A stretch of 21,622 nucleotides of DNA from a virus: the IMG/VR virus record IMGVR_UViG_3300035698_010737, positions 1 to 21,622 of that record. One strand, given 5' to 3'. The notes beneath the pieces are model-generated. The model did not search any database. It saw only the letters and a list, made by a program, of their open reading frames with translations, and was not told where the DNA came from. Position 1 is the first letter of the stretch. Every line of letters starts with the position of its first letter. Position numbers and translations under genes: made by a program. Positions 1-6,551 of the stretch are shown here, piece by piece.

Positions 1-36
1 CCTCGTGCTGTCACTAACTTTCCCTAATGTTTTCAG

Positions 37-89
37 GCACTTAGAGCACCCCCTAATAGCTAAATGATAACACGCACTTGCAGCACCCA
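37..89. repeat. Imperfect 16-base direct repeat with GCAC half-sites
   Basis: Bases 37-52 (gcacttagagcacccc) and 74-89 (gcacttgcagcaccca) match at 13 of 16 positions, with start points 37 bases apart. Each unit contains two GCAC motifs 9 bases apart. Further GCAC motifs lie at 96 and 112. Repeats of this kind in front of a phage operon are often activator or repressor sites, but the protein that would bind is unknown. Confidence 0.45.
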
Positions 90-171
90 TTATGCGCACC
101 ATGCAGAATCCGCACCCTAGTGATTACGTGTACTTAAAAGCTTTCGTCTTCAGCTATGACAAGCCAACACG

Positions 172-200
172 TTGTAATCGTTAGTGTAAGACAATGTAGT
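172..200 (+). promoter_or_regulatory. Weak sigma70-like promoter candidate
   Basis: TTGTAA at 172-177 and TGTAGT at 195-200 are separated by 17 bases, and each hexamer matches the sigma70 consensus at 4 of 6 positions. It lies 77 bases before the first gene. The match is poor and could be chance; Mu late promoters need an activator and typically lack a good -35 box. Confidence 0.2.
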
Positions 201-276
201 AGCGTGCCGTCGAATAGAACAAACCACAACAATAACAACGTACTACCATCCACTCTCACCAAGGACATTCCGACCA

Positions 277-765
277 ATGACCGAACCACCGGGCAAATCA
301 CCCCCCACCATAGACACCCCCCTGCATGGGCAGGATGTAGGCGCATTGCGTCGCACTGTAGCCCCTGCCGATGGTCCACCCACACCCAAGCCGAGCGCCA
401 AGGCCATACCTGCGCACGGCGGCTACGGCGGCGAGCCCGAGGAGGAGCACCCGAGCAGGATAGGTGACCCCGTGCTAGTGATGCGGCCGAGAGACGAGCG
501 CTTGCCCAGTGAGCGGGCGATCTCTCTCAATGGCTCCAAGCTAAGCGACCCCAAACCCGAGAAGTTCGAATCAGTGGGCGACGATGAGAGCCCCCCTGAG
601 GAGCCCCCCTCTCCTGACCACGTCCGATTCAAGGTCGGCGAGATCCTCTGCTGGAAGGGCCTTCAATTCAAGGTCGCTTCCGTGCACGGCCAATCGCTTG
701 TGCTCGTCGTCGTCGGCGTCACAGCCAAGGCAAAAAAACGGCTTCGAAAAGCGGGCCGTCTCTAG
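277..765 (+). CDS. Hypothetical phage protein with C-terminal 'WKG..FKV' domain
   Basis: This 162-residue protein has two parts. Residues 1 to about 112 are rich in Pro, Glu, Asp and Ser and look disordered. Residues 113-162 form a compact basic domain with the pattern VRFKVGEILCWKGLQFKV, then a hydrophobic VVVGVT strand and a KAKKRLRK tail. I recognise that pattern from small uncharacterised phage proteins ('G..f.WKG..F.V...LVL....T...KR'), with no known function. The ATG at 277 has AAGGA at 261-265. It is the first gene of the block. The proline-rich N-terminus is less certain, so a later start is possible. A long open frame on the opposite strand and one at 156-467 overlap it, but neither resembles a protein family. 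Confidence 0.65.
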   Translation: MTEPPGKSPPTIDTPLHGQDVGALRRTVAPADGPPTPKPSAKAIPAHGGYGGEPEEEHPSRIGDPVLVMRPRDERLPSERAISLNGSKLSDPKPEKFESVGDDESPPEEPPSPDHVRFKVGEILCWKGLQFKVASVHGQSLVLVVVGVTAKAKKRLRKAGRL

Positions 766-805
766 TGGCCGCGCGATGGGTGGAATCAAGCAAGGGAATG
801 AACCT

Positions 806-1063
806 ATGAGCAACCCAAGAAAAGCACTCAAAGAAGCGGGCGCGTGCCTCACTCAGCTCGAGAAGAAGAAGAGCCAGCTAAATGGTGCAATGGCCAGAGC
901 AAACGAGCGCTACAAGAAAGCCGTGTGCGAATTGCTTGCAGGGCTTAGCACCGAAGCAAGAGCTGCAATCGATGCGCTCGAGCAGGAGGAGCAAAAGGAA
1001 ACAGAGCAACAGCTAGCCAGCTCCGGTGAAATGGATCAGCGCTTCGGGGTTAGCAAGCTTTGA
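806..1063 (+). CDS. Small coiled-coil hypothetical protein
   Basis: This 85-residue, highly charged protein is predicted to be almost all helix: residues 3-50 have heptad-like spacing of Leu/Ala among Lys, Arg and Glu, followed by a Glu/Gln-rich helix (EQEEQKETEQQ) at about 62-73. The start is ATG 806 because AAGGGAA at 792-798 sits 7 bases upstream; the open frame extends back to 584 but that part overlaps the preceding gene and reads like a shadow. The stop overlaps the TTG of the next gene (TTGA). No family was recognised; a small structural or regulatory helical protein is a guess. Confidence 0.7.
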   Translation: MSNPRKALKEAGACLTQLEKKKSQLNGAMARANERYKKAVCELLAGLSTEARAAIDALEQEEQKETEQQLASSGEMDQRFGVSKL

Positions 1064-1218
1064 CGCCCGCAGAATATCGGAAGCGAGATTGGCGCGTGAA
1101 GTGCGAGAGGTGCGGCGTTTGGATGCGCAATAATCCAACGCCGAAAACGCCGGCACGCCGTGCCAAGACACCTCACGCTAGTGAGTGCGTGCCTTGCCTT
1201 CACGGGAAAGCGCCATGA
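1060..1218 (+). CDS. Mini-protein with two CxxC motifs (probable zinc ribbon)
   Basis: This 52-residue frame begins at TTG 1060, overlapping the previous stop (TTGA), and ends at TGA 1216-1218, overlapping the ATG of the next gene (ATGA). The sequence has CERC at residues 15-18 and CVPC at 43-46 followed by a His, separated by a basic, Pro-rich loop. Two CxxC pairs about 25 residues apart are typical of a structural zinc ribbon. The frame fits exactly between its neighbours with 4-base overlaps on both sides, as elsewhere in this operon, which supports it despite the short length. GTG at 1096 would be an alternative start but would cut just before the first CxxC. Function is unknown; DNA or protein binding is a guess. 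Confidence 0.65.
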   Translation: MTPAEYRKRDWRVKCERCGVWMRNNPTPKTPARRAKTPHASECVPCLHGKAP

Positions 1219-1412
1219 AGAAATTCGTCCTAACAATCGAGCTAGAAGAGCGAACCACGTTACAAGACATCGCCGCAATGCTCGCCAGCATGGCCGATAA
1301 CTTCAATTACAAACGCCAGCGCCACGAGAAGTTCTCGCGGATCGACGGGCAGTCCGTAAACGATGCCTTCGGTCGCAGCGTCGGGCACTGGTACGTCGAG
1401 CAAAAACAGTGA
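1215..1412 (+). CDS. Hypothetical protein, 65 aa
   Basis: ATG 1215 overlaps the stop of the CxxC mini-protein (ATGA) and has GGGAAAG at 1203-1209, so it is preferred over the in-frame GTG at 1185. The protein starts with a short strand (KKFVLTIELEE), then a helix (about 16-28) and a polar C-terminus ending in HWYVEQKQ. No family recognised. Its stop overlaps the GTG of the next gene, so it is probably translated as part of a coupled chain. Confidence 0.65.
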   Translation: MKKFVLTIELEERTTLQDIAAMLASMADNFNYKRQRHEKFSRIDGQSVNDAFGRSVGHWYVEQKQ

Positions 1413-2227
1413 GCGGAATCCGACCATTTCCCGCCAGTTATATGAGCTGGGACCATTTCGAAGCAGACCTGAGACGCTGCGAATCACAACGAGAGAAAGC
1501 AAGAGTTATGGCACTACCCCGACTGACGGAACTGCACAGCAACAAAGTCGAAGAAGCACGCCGCGCGTGGCTCAGCTATGCCGAGCCGAAGAAAGACTAC
1601 GGCGCTATGGCCGTAGCCACAATCGCTGAAGAGATCGAAGAGGTTCGTTTCGACGACAGGCGCGCTTTCTTCGTAAAGTTGCCGTTCGCGGACACGGTCT
1701 ACGATTGCACTTGGGTCGTTAGCTCGGGATGGACTGTGCCAGAGCGCATGGCTGAGATGATAGGGCGACTGGCGAAGAACGCGTTAGAGGAGCGCATGCG
1801 AATCGCCGAAGAGATGAAGATCGTGAACACCTACGTCGACAAACAGAAAGTGAGATCCAACGCCAGCATCGCCGAGCGCGATGAGCTGATCGCGCAGCTC
1901 ACTGGCCAAATGTCCGAGCTGAACCAGATCGTCATTGACCTGCAAGAGAAAGCTATCGTTCCCGGCCAGGGCCAGGGCAACATCTCGCGAGATGACCTGA
2001 TGCACGCTCTCGGCCTGTGTCACGCGGGCGCCGAGTTCGCCAGCGAAAAAAACGACAAGTTTCTATTTAAACGTGTGCTCGAGCGGCTGCGCGTCGGCCT
2101 TGGCATTGACGCGGTTTCGGCGATGGCTGGTTTGTTCCAAGACATCCTAGCCACTTCAGATCCGCAGAGCGCAAAACAGGCAATCGTCGCCGGGGCAATC
2201 GCCAGCACACCAGAGGATTCACCGTGA
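1409..2227 (+). CDS. Hypothetical protein with central coiled coil, 272 aa
   Basis: The largest of the pre-terminase genes. Residues 12-60 are helical and charged, about 75-115 form a mixed strand region with conserved-looking Trp and Cys (YDCTWVVSSGWTVPERM), about 118-190 are a long Glu/Lys/Arg-rich helix of likely coiled-coil type (AERDELIAQLTGQMSELNQ...), and the last 70 residues are helical with Ala-rich stretches. GTG 1409 overlaps the previous stop (GTGA); ATG 1442 (residue 12) is an equally plausible start because no clear Shine-Dalgarno site precedes either. The end overlaps the GTG of the next gene. I do not recognise a family. Confidence 0.65.
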   Translation: MSGIRPFPASYMSWDHFEADLRRCESQREKARVMALPRLTELHSNKVEEARRAWLSYAEPKKDYGAMAVATIAEEIEEVRFDDRRAFFVKLPFADTVYDCTWVVSSGWTVPERMAEMIGRLAKNALEERMRIAEEMKIVNTYVDKQKVRSNASIAERDELIAQLTGQMSELNQIVIDLQEKAIVPGQGQGNISRDDLMHALGLCHAGAEFASEKNDKFLFKRVLERLRVGLGIDAVSAMAGLFQDILATSDPQSAKQAIVAGAIASTPEDSP

Positions 2228-2499
2228 ACAAACAGAAAATCGCGATGCGTGTCGAGTCCCTAGTCGCCGAGGTGAGTGGCTACGTCATGAAGCGACAGCC
2301 AGGGTTGACGGCTGAAGAAGAGCGCATCGCAATCATGGCGGCGCTGGGCGGCTTCACTCTACGAGTCGGCCAAGACATGACTGCAGACGCTCGAGTGTTC
2401 GGCGAACGATTGGCCAAGGTGGTTTGCCAGCAAATAGGAAAGGCAACGGATAGCACCGACTTCGTTGCACCACCGGGCGCCAGCAAAATCATTCTGTGA
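2224..2499 (+). CDS. Hypothetical helical protein, 91 aa
   Basis: GTG 2224 overlaps the previous TGA (GTGA). The product is mostly helical with an amphipathic middle (about residues 27-70). The tail is polar and ends in SKIIL. Its stop again overlaps a GTG. Nothing in it identifies a family. Its place in an unbroken chain of coupled genes upstream of the terminase is the main support. Confidence 0.6.
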   Translation: MNKQKIAMRVESLVAEVSGYVMKRQPGLTAEEERIAIMAALGGFTLRVGQDMTADARVFGERLAKVVCQQIGKATDSTDFVAPPGASKIIL

Positions 2500-2696
2500 G
2501 CGACTCACTGAGAAAACACTACAGGCAGCGTGCCGCGGCGATAACTTCCCGCTTCGGTGTGCTGTCTGAACTCATGACCGACGGCATCGCCGAAGAGCTC
2601 GTCGAAGCCAATCGAGAGGGACGAATCAGCGGCAACAGGGACCTGCAGAAGAAAGTGCTCGAGCTGTCGATAGAAGTGAAGGAGCTGAGCCGATGA
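2496..2696 (+). CDS. Hypothetical small protein, 66 aa
   Basis: GTG 2496 overlaps the previous stop and TGA 2694-2696 overlaps the next ATG (ATGA). The protein is charged and helical throughout (for example residues 20-40, ELMTDGIAEELVEANREG). No family recognised. The exact 4-base overlaps at both ends are the best evidence that it is expressed. Confidence 0.6.
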   Translation: MSDSLRKHYRQRAAAITSRFGVLSELMTDGIAEELVEANREGRISGNRDLQKKVLELSIEVKELSR

Positions 2697-3124
2697 CAGC
2701 GCCAATCTGCGAGACATGCGGGGCCGAAGGTCACACGCGGCGCAACTGCCCGCAGAAGCAAACTCGCACCAAGAAACAGATCGAGGCATCTCGCGCCAAT
2801 GGGGCAAATGCTCACAGCACACCGAAGCACAAAGTCTTCGACAGGTTCCAAGACCTTGCCGAACCTCCCGAAGATCCGCTCGAGCTAACGCGCTGGCTAA
2901 ATAAGATCGGCGCCAAGCTGCTGTGGCTCACGATGCGTGGCGAGGGCTCTCCGATTCTCAATGCTCAATACAACCAGCTCAGCAATGCGCTGATGCGAAA
3001 CTTCCCCAAAGATGTCACTTACGAAGCAACCCGTGCACTTGAGAAAGACAAGATGCGCAACAAACCCAAGAAAGGCGGCAAGAGTCTCGACTCCCCTGTG
3101 AGTGGCTCGAAGCCGATACGCTAA
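2693..3124 (+). CDS. CCHC zinc-knuckle protein, 143 aa
   Basis: Residues 6-19 read CETCGAEGHTRRNC, a perfect C-x2-C-x4-H-x4-C zinc knuckle. Such knuckles bind single-stranded nucleic acid in retroviral nucleocapsids and many cellular RNA/DNA-binding proteins. A basic linker follows (about 22-50, with KQTRTKKQ), then a helical region (55-120, with ELTRWLNKIGAKLLWLTMRG and YNQLSNALMRNF) and a Lys/Ser-rich tail. The gene lies two genes before the terminase large subunit, where Mu-like phages often carry the small terminase, and no other small-terminase candidate is visible. A DNA-recognition role in packaging is therefore possible, but this is inference. ATG 2693 is coupled to the previous gene by ATGA. 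Confidence 0.7.
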   Translation: MTAPICETCGAEGHTRRNCPQKQTRTKKQIEASRANGANAHSTPKHKVFDRFQDLAEPPEDPLELTRWLNKIGAKLLWLTMRGEGSPILNAQYNQLSNALMRNFPKDVTYEATRALEKDKMRNKPKKGGKSLDSPVSGSKPIR

Positions 3125-3318
3125 TGCACCCAAGCCTGGAACACATTCTGAAGTTTTTCACATATGAGCACCTACCCCAGCGATTGCGGGAAGTCTCGAA
3201 GCCGTTCTGCGAACTTGCGACAGCGATCGCCGGCCGTTCGAGCAACCCAGAGACTACGGTCGCACTTCGCAAACTGCTCGAGGCGAAAGAAGCTGCAGTT
3301 AGAGCCGAGATCTCTTGA
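3124..3318 (+). CDS. Small phage protein of the 'YEHLP..LREVSKPF' family, possible Acb2/Tad1-type hairpin
   Basis: This 64-residue protein has two helices joined by a polar turn. The first carries YEHLPQRLREVSKPFCELA (residues 14-32) and the second TTVALRKLLEAKEAAVRAE (44-62). I recognise this pair of motifs from many unrelated phages, usually annotated hypothetical. The helix-turn-helix hairpin with the closing 'LRKLLEAKDAAVRA' recalls the hairpin domain of Acb2 (anti-CBASS) and Tad1 (anti-Thoeris) cyclic-nucleotide sponges. That link is from memory of the families and not from an alignment. ATG 3124 overlaps the previous stop by one base (TAATG) and the stop overlaps a TTG. Family recognition is good; function is uncertain. 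Confidence 0.7.
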   Translation: MHPSLEHILKFFTYEHLPQRLREVSKPFCELATAIAGRSSNPETTVALRKLLEAKEAAVRAEIS

Positions 3319-3320
3319 GG

Positions 3321-3338
3321 AGTCGGGTTAGTCGGGTT
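3321..3338. repeat. Perfect 9-base tandem repeat
   Basis: AGTCGGGTT occurs twice in direct succession (3321-3329 and 3330-3338), just downstream of the stop of the 64-residue protein. It falls in the gap before the ATG of the next small gene, or inside its N-terminus (SRVSRV) if the TTG at 3315 is used. It may be a replication-slippage duplication. Confidence 0.6.
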
Positions 3339-3380
3339 CTGGCGATCGGAATCGGATCAAGCCCGCAGGTACGACGGACC

Positions 3381-3524
3381 ATGAAGATCATGAGCCGAGC
3401 CGTCGATCTATTTTACCGCGCCCGTACTGAGAACCCAGATGTGGGGCCTGCGAAGTGGTCGGAGCTAACGACCGCGCAGAAAGGCCATTGGGCCCGCCTC
3501 GCAACGGAAGACCTACGTGGCTAA
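3381..3524 (+). CDS. Small hypothetical protein just upstream of terminase, 47 aa
   Basis: The likely product begins MKIMSRAVDLFYRAR and continues with a PAKWSELTTAQKGHWARLA segment, a helical pattern (aromatic residues, then 'W..L....K..WA.LA') common in tiny phage proteins next to packaging genes. ATG 3381 is chosen because the in-frame extension back to TTG 3315 (69 aa) is of different character and contains the 9-base tandem repeat. TTG 3315 does overlap the previous stop as TTGA, so the longer form cannot be excluded. The stop overlaps the terminase start by 8 bases. Function unknown. Confidence 0.55.
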   Translation: MKIMSRAVDLFYRARTENPDVGPAKWSELTTAQKGHWARLATEDLRG

Positions 3525-5127
3525 CGAAGGCCTGGCAAAGCTCGCGGTCGAGCAGGTCGCTCAGCGCAACAAGCACAGCGCTGAGCGATATGCCGACCTG
3601 CGCATTCAGTGGCTCGAAGACGGCGACAGCGAGACGGTGATCCTCGACGTCGGCGGGCGCTGGGACAAAAAAGACAGCTGCTGGCATAGCGACGGCGAAG
3701 AGTGCCGAGTACTGCGCATGCACCCCGGGCAATACGAGGCGGCCTACTTCTTCGCTGAGTGGCTAAAGTACTTCATAACCGGCGAAGAGCGCCCGGAGGA
3801 GCTAAAGCATATTTGGACTCTGCTGCTCGCCGGCGGTCGACGCGGCGGCAAATCCGACATGCTGCTGAAGATCCTCACGACGTCGCTGATCGCCAAGCCT
3901 GGTTCGATCATTTGGGGCGTCTCTCCGACTGAGCCCGAGACGCTTGAGCTTCAGCTGGTGCTAGACGAATTCATTCCAGCATCGTGGGCGTACTACCGAG
4001 AGAGCAAGCTGCAATGGGACACGGTGCACGGTTCGGTTCTTCTTCTTCGAAGCGCACACCGACCGAGCGCACTTAAGGCTGGGCGCGCGGACGTCATCGG
4101 CCTGAACGAGATGCAGAAGATGGCCAAGAGGGCGTACACCATGGTGCGCGCCCCCATCGCCGACAAGAGCGGGATCGTTGTCGGTGCGCTGAACCCACCC
4201 AACGAACCGATCGGTCGCTGGACTATGGACAAGTACGAAGAAGCGAAGGCGGGCCTGAAGACGCTCAAGCTCTTCGAGTTAGACCCCGAAGACAACCCCT
4301 ACGTCGACATGACCGCGCTTGACGACATGCGCCACGACGTGGGCGAAGACGAGTTCGCGCGAGAGGTCAAAGGCGAGTTCCGCGAGATCGGCGACCTGGT
4401 TTGGTACGGATGGTCGGGAAAGATGAACGTCGCCGACTTCGATCCTGGACTGACCGATATCACGCGCCAGTTCACGAAGTCGATGCTCGGCAAAGAATTC
4501 GACTATGTGATCACGATCGATCTGCAGCTCTCGCCCCACATGGCAGCAGTTACCGGCGAATTCTTCGGCGATATTCAAGACCCAATCGGCTGGTTCACCG
4601 ACGTTTTTGTGACTGAGGGCGACGAAGACGAGCTGATCGACGCTATCGAAGCAGCTGTCGACGAAGAGGGCGAGCAGGTCTACACCCCCAAGAACACCGC
4701 GATCATCCTTGATGCCTCGGCTTGGTGGCAGGACGCCGAGAGAACCAAGGGGCGTGGGTCGGCCGATATGTTCAAAGCCCGCGGCTGGCGGGCGCTGTAC
4801 AGGCCCGACTCTCGAGCCAAGCGAAACCCACTGATTGCAGAGCGTGTGCTGGCCTGCAATGCCCGTATGAAGAACGCCGACGGCCTGCGCCGGCTCTTTG
4901 CTCTTCCCCACCTGCGCCCGCTACTCACGGCGCTCAAGCGCTGGCCTAACAAAAACGGCGTACCGGACCGAAGGAGCGACTATGCACACCTCTCGGACTG
5001 CGCAAGTTATTTTACATGGCGATTTTTCCCTCGTAAGTTGAACAGAGGCCGCACGAAAGCGAAAGTGGGCTACGAAACGGTACGCCCGCGGAAGAGCAAA
5101 CGACAGCGCGACCTCGAACACTTATGA
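3517..5127 (+). CDS. Terminase large subunit (Mu gp28-like)
   Basis: This 536-residue packaging motor and nuclease drives DNA into the prohead and cuts it. The ATPase half has a Walker A motif GGRRGGKS at 106-113, a Walker B-like ADVIGLNE at 191-198 (Glu198 the probable catalytic residue, with Asn where many terminases have Asp) and a coupling-motif candidate around VVGALNPPN. The RNase H-like nuclease half shows three acidic centres: Asp335 (VITIDLQ), Asp399 (AIILDAS) and Asp494 (YAHLSDC). The C-terminus is strongly basic (RKSKRQRD). GTG 3517 has GGAAG at 3506-3510. The ATG of the portal gene overlaps its stop (ATGA), the usual terminase-portal order. The assignment is secure; the Mu-like subtype follows from the portal beside it. 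Confidence 0.95.
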   Translation: MANEGLAKLAVEQVAQRNKHSAERYADLRIQWLEDGDSETVILDVGGRWDKKDSCWHSDGEECRVLRMHPGQYEAAYFFAEWLKYFITGEERPEELKHIWTLLLAGGRRGGKSDMLLKILTTSLIAKPGSIIWGVSPTEPETLELQLVLDEFIPASWAYYRESKLQWDTVHGSVLLLRSAHRPSALKAGRADVIGLNEMQKMAKRAYTMVRAPIADKSGIVVGALNPPNEPIGRWTMDKYEEAKAGLKTLKLFELDPEDNPYVDMTALDDMRHDVGEDEFAREVKGEFREIGDLVWYGWSGKMNVADFDPGLTDITRQFTKSMLGKEFDYVITIDLQLSPHMAAVTGEFFGDIQDPIGWFTDVFVTEGDEDELIDAIEAAVDEEGEQVYTPKNTAIILDASAWWQDAERTKGRGSADMFKARGWRALYRPDSRAKRNPLIAERVLACNARMKNADGLRRLFALPHLRPLLTALKRWPNKNGVPDRRSDYAHLSDCASYFTWRFFPRKLNRGRTKAKVGYETVRPRKSKRQRDLEHL

Positions 5128-6551
5128 GCCTAGCAACACGACTACAAAAATTCGCGAGCGCTCTCTCTCCCAGTAACTGGATCGGCCGTCGAGAAGAGGA
5201 GCCGTTTTCTGGCGAGCTGTCGTCGCAGCGCCCTAAGCAATTACCGGCGCGCACGCCTCAAGGCTCGCAGTTCACTTTCACCGACACGCTCGACCGAGTG
5301 CACATCGATCGCACCTCGCTCACGCTGCAAAATATTTCTTCGTGCATGCGAGACGCAGAGCAGGGTTGGGTTCACAGAATGTCCGACCTGTTCGAGACAC
5401 GGATTGAAGCCGACGCTCACCTGCGCAGCTCGCTCGACAATCGAAACGAGAGCGTCTCACTTAAGCCGTGGACGCTCATCGAAGGCGCAGACGATAACGA
5501 GAGCAAGAGAGCCGCACAGGAGCTAGAGCGACGCATGCGCCTAGTGCCAGGGCTATCGGACGCCTTCAGCCACCAGCTGCAGTTTGTGCCCTATGGCTGG
5601 GGTGCGAGCGAGATTGATTGGGCCGTGGTCGACGGCATGGTTGCTCCGGTCTTCTTCGACAACGTTCCGCACCGACGATTTCGTTTCGACCGCGAGACCG
5701 ACCGAATCAAACTGCGCGTCTTCGAAGACAGCAGCGAAGGCCAAGAGCTTAGAGCCGGCAAGTGGTGGGTAACGTGCCGACCGCGCGGCAGGTTGGTTGC
5801 GACATCTGGCCTGATGCGAACGCTCGCGTATTGGTCGACGTTCAAGACGATGAGCATGCGCGATTGGCTCGTGCTTTCCGATCGCTTCGGCGTCCCCTAC
5901 GTCACCGGCGAATATGACGAAGACATCGCTCCCGAAGACAAGGAGATCCTAAAGGACGCAGTGCGCGACCTTGGGTCTGACGGCTTCGCTGTGTTTTCGC
6001 AAATGGCCAAGATCAACATTCACGAGATGAAGCACGGTGTCACCGGCAACAGCGCCGAGGGCATCCACGGTGCGCTGATCAACCTCTGCGACCTGCAAAT
6101 GAGCAAGCTTGTGGAAGGCGCTTCGCTGGTTTCGCAGGTCACCGGCCCGGGATCTCACGCCTTGGGCGAAGTGCACCAGAATCGCTATCACGACATCCTC
6201 GAAGGCGACGCCAACAAACTCGCAGAGTCGTTCATGACCAGCGTTGGCGCCGGTTTCGTGAAGTTCAACGGTCTCAATGCAGCCCCCCCGCGGCTAAAGC
6301 TGCACCTGAGGCTGAACATGTCGCTGCCACAGCAAATCGAAATGGCGATCAAGCTGGCCAACAGCCTGCCGGGCTTTGCTCTCGACGAAGAGCAGCTGCG
6401 CACGATGACACTGCTACGCCGGCCGCAAGAGGGCGAGGGGCTTCTCGGCCTCGAGGTTGCCAAGATGCAGCAGGCAGCAGCCGCTGCGGCCACAGCGCCC
6501 GCACCCACCGACGAAGAAGAAGAACCGCCCGAGGATCCCGACGATGAGTAA
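5124..6551 (+). CDS. Portal protein (DUF935, Mu gp29-like)
   Basis: This 475-residue protein forms the dodecameric ring at the capsid vertex through which DNA passes. The DUF935 pattern is clear: a disordered N-terminus, then the clip/wing region (ISSCMRDAEQGWVHRMSDLFE..., residues 72-90; DAHLRSSLDNR about 93-110), GWGASEIDW near residue 155, a WLVLSDRFGVPYVTGEYD segment near 250 and a long helical C-terminal part. It ends in an Ala-rich and very acidic tail (EEEEPPEDPDDE). ATG 5124 overlaps the terminase stop, and its own stop overlaps the protease gene by 8 bases. In Mu it is followed by the MuF-type gp30 gene; that gene is missing here. Confidence 0.93.
   Translation: MSLATRLQKFASALSPSNWIGRREEEPFSGELSSQRPKQLPARTPQGSQFTFTDTLDRVHIDRTSLTLQNISSCMRDAEQGWVHRMSDLFETRIEADAHLRSSLDNRNESVSLKPWTLIEGADDNESKRAAQELERRMRLVPGLSDAFSHQLQFVPYGWGASEIDWAVVDGMVAPVFFDNVPHRRFRFDRETDRIKLRVFEDSSEGQELRAGKWWVTCRPRGRLVATSGLMRTLAYWSTFKTMSMRDWLVLSDRFGVPYVTGEYDEDIAPEDKEILKDAVRDLGSDGFAVFSQMAKINIHEMKHGVTGNSAEGIHGALINLCDLQMSKLVEGASLVSQVTGPGSHALGEVHQNRYHDILEGDANKLAESFMTSVGAGFVKFNGLNAAPPRLKLHLRLNMSLPQQIEMAIKLANSLPGFALDEEQLRTMTLLRRPQEGEGLLGLEVAKMQQAAAAAATAPAPTDEEEEPPEDPDDE

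Larger units (their letters stand above)
1..276. other. Intergenic/leader region without a credible gene
   Basis: No open frame here looks like a gene. The stretch is richer in A+T than the rest of the window and holds six GCAC motifs between 37 and 117, two imperfect copies of a 16-base unit, two CCCTAAT heptamers (22-28 and 51-57), a 7-base inverted pair (CACTAAC 12-18, GTTAGTG 180-186) and an A/C-rich, poorly structured leader at about 220-245. All downstream genes run away from it on the + strand, so it is the natural place for the promoter and operator of this operon. This is inferred from position and repeats; no known regulator site was recognised. Confidence 0.5.

Noticed and set aside
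156-467. 103-codon plus-strand frame before the first gene
   Set aside because: Low-complexity, no recognisable pattern, and it overlaps the better supported gene at 277-765.
729-735. A7 run near the end of the first gene as a frameshift site
   Set aside because: The zero frame gives the family-like KAKKRLRK ending; the -1 extension is short and featureless.
4279-4911. 210-codon open frame on the minus strand inside the terminase gene
   Set aside because: It is a shadow of a GC-rich coding sequence; no family pattern, and the plus-strand terminase motifs are certain.
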